Shown here: one piece after another, positions 31,888 through 33,489 of the stretch | Layout: each line of letters starts with the position of its first letter | How positions within the stretch are numbered: position 1 is the first letter of the stretch | Assembly (NCBI GenBank): GCA_022703445.1 | Contig: JAKLDR010000046.1 | Coordinates: forward strand, 1 to 33,489 | Origin: Planctomycetota bacterium | GTDB taxonomy: Bacteria > Planctomycetota > SZUA-567 > JAKLDR01 | DNA length: 33,489 nt | Reading direction: 5' to 3' | Program-made: the position numbers and the translations under genes | Notes under the pieces: generated by a model | Seen by the model: only the letters and a program-made list of their open reading frames with translations | The model's database searches: none | Told to the model about the DNA's origin: nothing

Positions 31888-33170
31888 GCGCGCTTCTCCT
31901 CAGGCAGGGCGACCAACTCGGAGATCCGCACCGGCGCGCCGGTCTCGATCGACCTTCGGGCGGCGATGCCCACCAGGATCGAGCAGGCGCCGTCGAGCGG
32001 ACCGGCGGCGGTGTTGAAGGGGTCGGCCGGCTGTTTGTGCTTTACGAAGACGTCGCGCAGCAGCCGCGAGTCGCCGCCGCCGTGGCCGCCCTTGGGCGAT
32101 TCGAAGGGCACGACCCGCTGTTCCTCGAAGAGCTTCTGCATCCGGATTTCGACGCCCTTGACGCCCTGCTGGACGGAGAGCTTGCCATCGGCCCCCGAGA
32201 TGTAGGAGTGCTCGGTGACGTCCAGCTCGATCCGCCCGCCGGTGCCGTTCAGGATCAGCCGAAAACCCTCGCGCGGCGCGTAGTTGTGCAGCGAGTAGCT
32301 GAGCATCATCCCATTGGTGTAGCCAACCGTCGCCGAGCGCGTGTCCCAGACGTCCATGTCCGGCGAGAAGACGCAACGGTCGCGGAAGTAACCGTCCTCC
32401 TTCTCGGCTTCGAGGTAGAGGGCCTGGAGGCTGCCCCCGTCGGCCAGGTCCAGGCGGAAACGGCACTCGCGGTCGTCGCAGGTCAGGCAGCGCTCGTGCG
32501 CGGCGCGGGTCTCCGGCCGGTAGAAGCGCCGCGTCCCGAGGGCGAAGACCGTCTCCGGCCGCGAGGCCGTCCACCAGTTGACCAGGTCGAAGTGGTGGGT
32601 GGCCTTGTGGACCCACAGGCTCCCGGAGTTGGCCTTGTAGCGGTGCCAGCGCCGGTAGTAGTCGGCGCCGTGGGTGATGTCCAGGAACCAGGTGAGGCTG
32701 GCCATGGTGACCTGGCCGATCTCGCCGTTCTGGACCAACTCCTTCACCTTGGTGTTGAAGGGCGCGTAGCGGTAGTTGAAGGTGACGGTCAGCTGCTCCT
32801 CCCGGCCGCGGGCGGCGTCGAGGATGGCTTGGCAGCTCTCGGCGTCGGTGGTCATGGGCTTCTCGGTCACGACCCGCAGTCCGGCCTCCAACCCCCTGAG
32901 GATGTACCCGGCGTGGAGGTTGTCGCGGCAGGTTACCACGATGCCGTCGAGCTTCTGCTCGGCGACCATCTTCTCGAACTCGTGGGGCTGGTAGGTGGGA
33001 AGCTCCGGGCGCTCCAGCTTCCGGCGCACGAATTCCATGCGCGTCCGGTTGGGGTCGAGCAGGGCGACCAGTTCGTTGGCCTCGGTCACCTCCGGGTCGC
33101 GCGAGAGCGCCCGCCAGTACATCTCCGAGCGTCCGCCCGTGCCGATCACCGCGAAGCGCTGCCGTTTCAT
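31884..33170 (-). CDS. Gfo/Idh/MocA family oxidoreductase
   Basis: A 428-aa NAD(P)-dependent sugar dehydrogenase family member. The Rossmann motif FAVIGTGGRSEMY (6-18) and the conserved EKP (103-105, in VVTEKPMTTD) are present. A KATHHFDLVNWW segment (189-200) contains the likely catalytic His. C228, C231 and C236 in a short CLTCDDREC loop are a possible metal-binding feature of this subfamily. Such enzymes oxidise or epimerise sugars or inositols, and here probably act on the glycoside or product of the GH4 enzyme. The gene overlaps both neighbours by 4 nt (ATGA), showing translational coupling with the LacI-type gene upstream and GH4 downstream. The exact substrate is not predictable. Confidence 0.9.
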   Translation of the reverse strand: MKRQRFAVIGTGGRSEMYWRALSRDPEVTEANELVALLDPNRTRMEFVRRKLERPELPTYQPHEFEKMVAEQKLDGIVVTCRDNLHAGYILRGLEAGLRVVTEKPMTTDAESCQAILDAARGREEQLTVTFNYRYAPFNTKVKELVQNGEIGQVTMASLTWFLDITHGADYYRRWHRYKANSGSLWVHKATHHFDLVNWWTASRPETVFALGTRRFYRPETRAAHERCLTCDDRECRFRLDLADGGSLQALYLEAEKEDGYFRDRCVFSPDMDVWDTRSATVGYTNGMMLSYSLHNYAPREGFRLILNGTGGRIELDVTEHSYISGADGKLSVQQGVKGVEIRMQKLFEEQRVVPFESPKGGHGGGDSRLLRDVFVKHKQPADPFNTAAGPLDGACSILVGIAARRSIETGAPVRISELVALPEEKRA

Positions 33171-33489
33171 GGTTGCCGTTCCTTTCCCAAGTTGAGATCC
33201 CTGGTGCTCTGCCGCTCGACGTAGCGCGGCACCGCCGTGCGCGTGCCCGCGCCGGGCTTGATCTCTCCCCCGAGCTTGCCGAGCAACACCTCGGCGGCGA
33301 GTTTGCCGACCTCCTCGTGCGGATGCGCGATGGTGGAGAGCGGCGGGCTCACGAAGCGCGAGGGCAGCCGGTCGTCGAAGCCGACCACCGAGATGCGCTC
33401 CGGGACCGCCGCGCCGGAGGCCGTGAGCCCCCGGATCACCCCATAGGCGAAGAGGTCGCTGTAGGCGAAGAGCGCGGTGGCCTCGGGCC
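33167..33489 (-). CDS. LacI-family transcriptional regulator, C-terminal part (5' end outside window)
   Basis: The frame stays open to the window edge, so about 106 C-terminal residues are seen. They match the ligand-binding domain of LacI/PurR regulators: EATALFAYSDLFAYGVIRGL, RISVVGFDD, then PPLSTIAHPHEEVGKLAAEVLL. The DNA-binding domain is outside the window. It is the most upstream visible gene of a sugar-catabolism operon and overlaps the dehydrogenase by 4 nt. It therefore probably senses the sugar handled by that operon and is autoregulated; this is inferred. The internal GTG at 33439 is unlikely to be the start because family residues continue upstream of it. Confidence 0.88.
   Translation of the reverse strand, partial: PEATALFAYSDLFAYGVIRGLTASGAAVPERISVVGFDDRLPSRFVSPPLSTIAHPHEEVGKLAAEVLLGKLGGEIKPGAGTRTAVPRYVERQSTRDLNLGKERQP

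Overview
The window is a GC-rich bacterial chromosome segment that is almost fully coding. Several features point to a diderm, most likely of the Planctomycetota or a close relative. These are an LptD-like outer-membrane protein, an apolipoprotein N-acyltransferase, many signal peptides and lipoboxes, a zinc-ribbon/kinase/PEGA/FGE-like signalling protein, NPCBM and LamG modules, a membrane-tethered squalene-cyclase-like toroid protein, and a UroD-like/Gfo-Idh-MocA sugar locus. The phylum call is inferred from protein-family content. No rRNA or ribosomal protein gene is present to fix it. A rubredoxin/flavin reductase fusion hints at an anaerobic or microaerophilic lifestyle.

Region 1 (1-6686, + strand) is a tight signalling operon: FapA/DUF342 protein (truncated by the window edge), a Hanks-type kinase with two C-terminal FGE-like domains, a STAS protein, and a lipoprotein with an apparently dead alpha/beta-hydrolase domain. 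Spacings are 3 nt, 12 nt and a 1-nt overlap. Region 2 (6687-9698) holds a small orphan gene in AT-richer DNA, a DUF457/YdjM-like membrane protein whose promoter abuts its start codon, a secreted alpha/beta hydrolase with an intact triad, and pyrE. The last three each have a recognisable sigma70-type promoter.

Region 3 (9699-20161, - strand) contains large surface or envelope proteins. First is a zinc ribbon-TM-LamG-CBM-NPCBM protein lying between two copies of a long inverted-repeat element. It is followed by an apparent operon, transcribed leftward from 20161, of an XRE-cupin regulator, a secreted kelch protein and a giant HEAT/kelch/FN3 lipoprotein. Region 4 (20162-28216) has an LptD-like gene (+), a squalene-cyclase-like toroid protein (-), lnt plus a small lipoprotein (+), and a secreted HEAT-containing protein (+).

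Region 5 (28217-33489, - strand) has a high-molecular-weight rubredoxin flanked by GC-rich hairpins, then the downstream end of a catabolic operon. In transcription order this is a LacI-type regulator (cut by the window edge), a Gfo/Idh/MocA dehydrogenase, a GH4 glycosidase and a UroD-like protein. The first three genes overlap by 4 nt each. No tRNA, rRNA, CRISPR array or transposase was seen. No gene-free stretch exceeds 300 nt; the longest gap is 273 nt (29019-29291).
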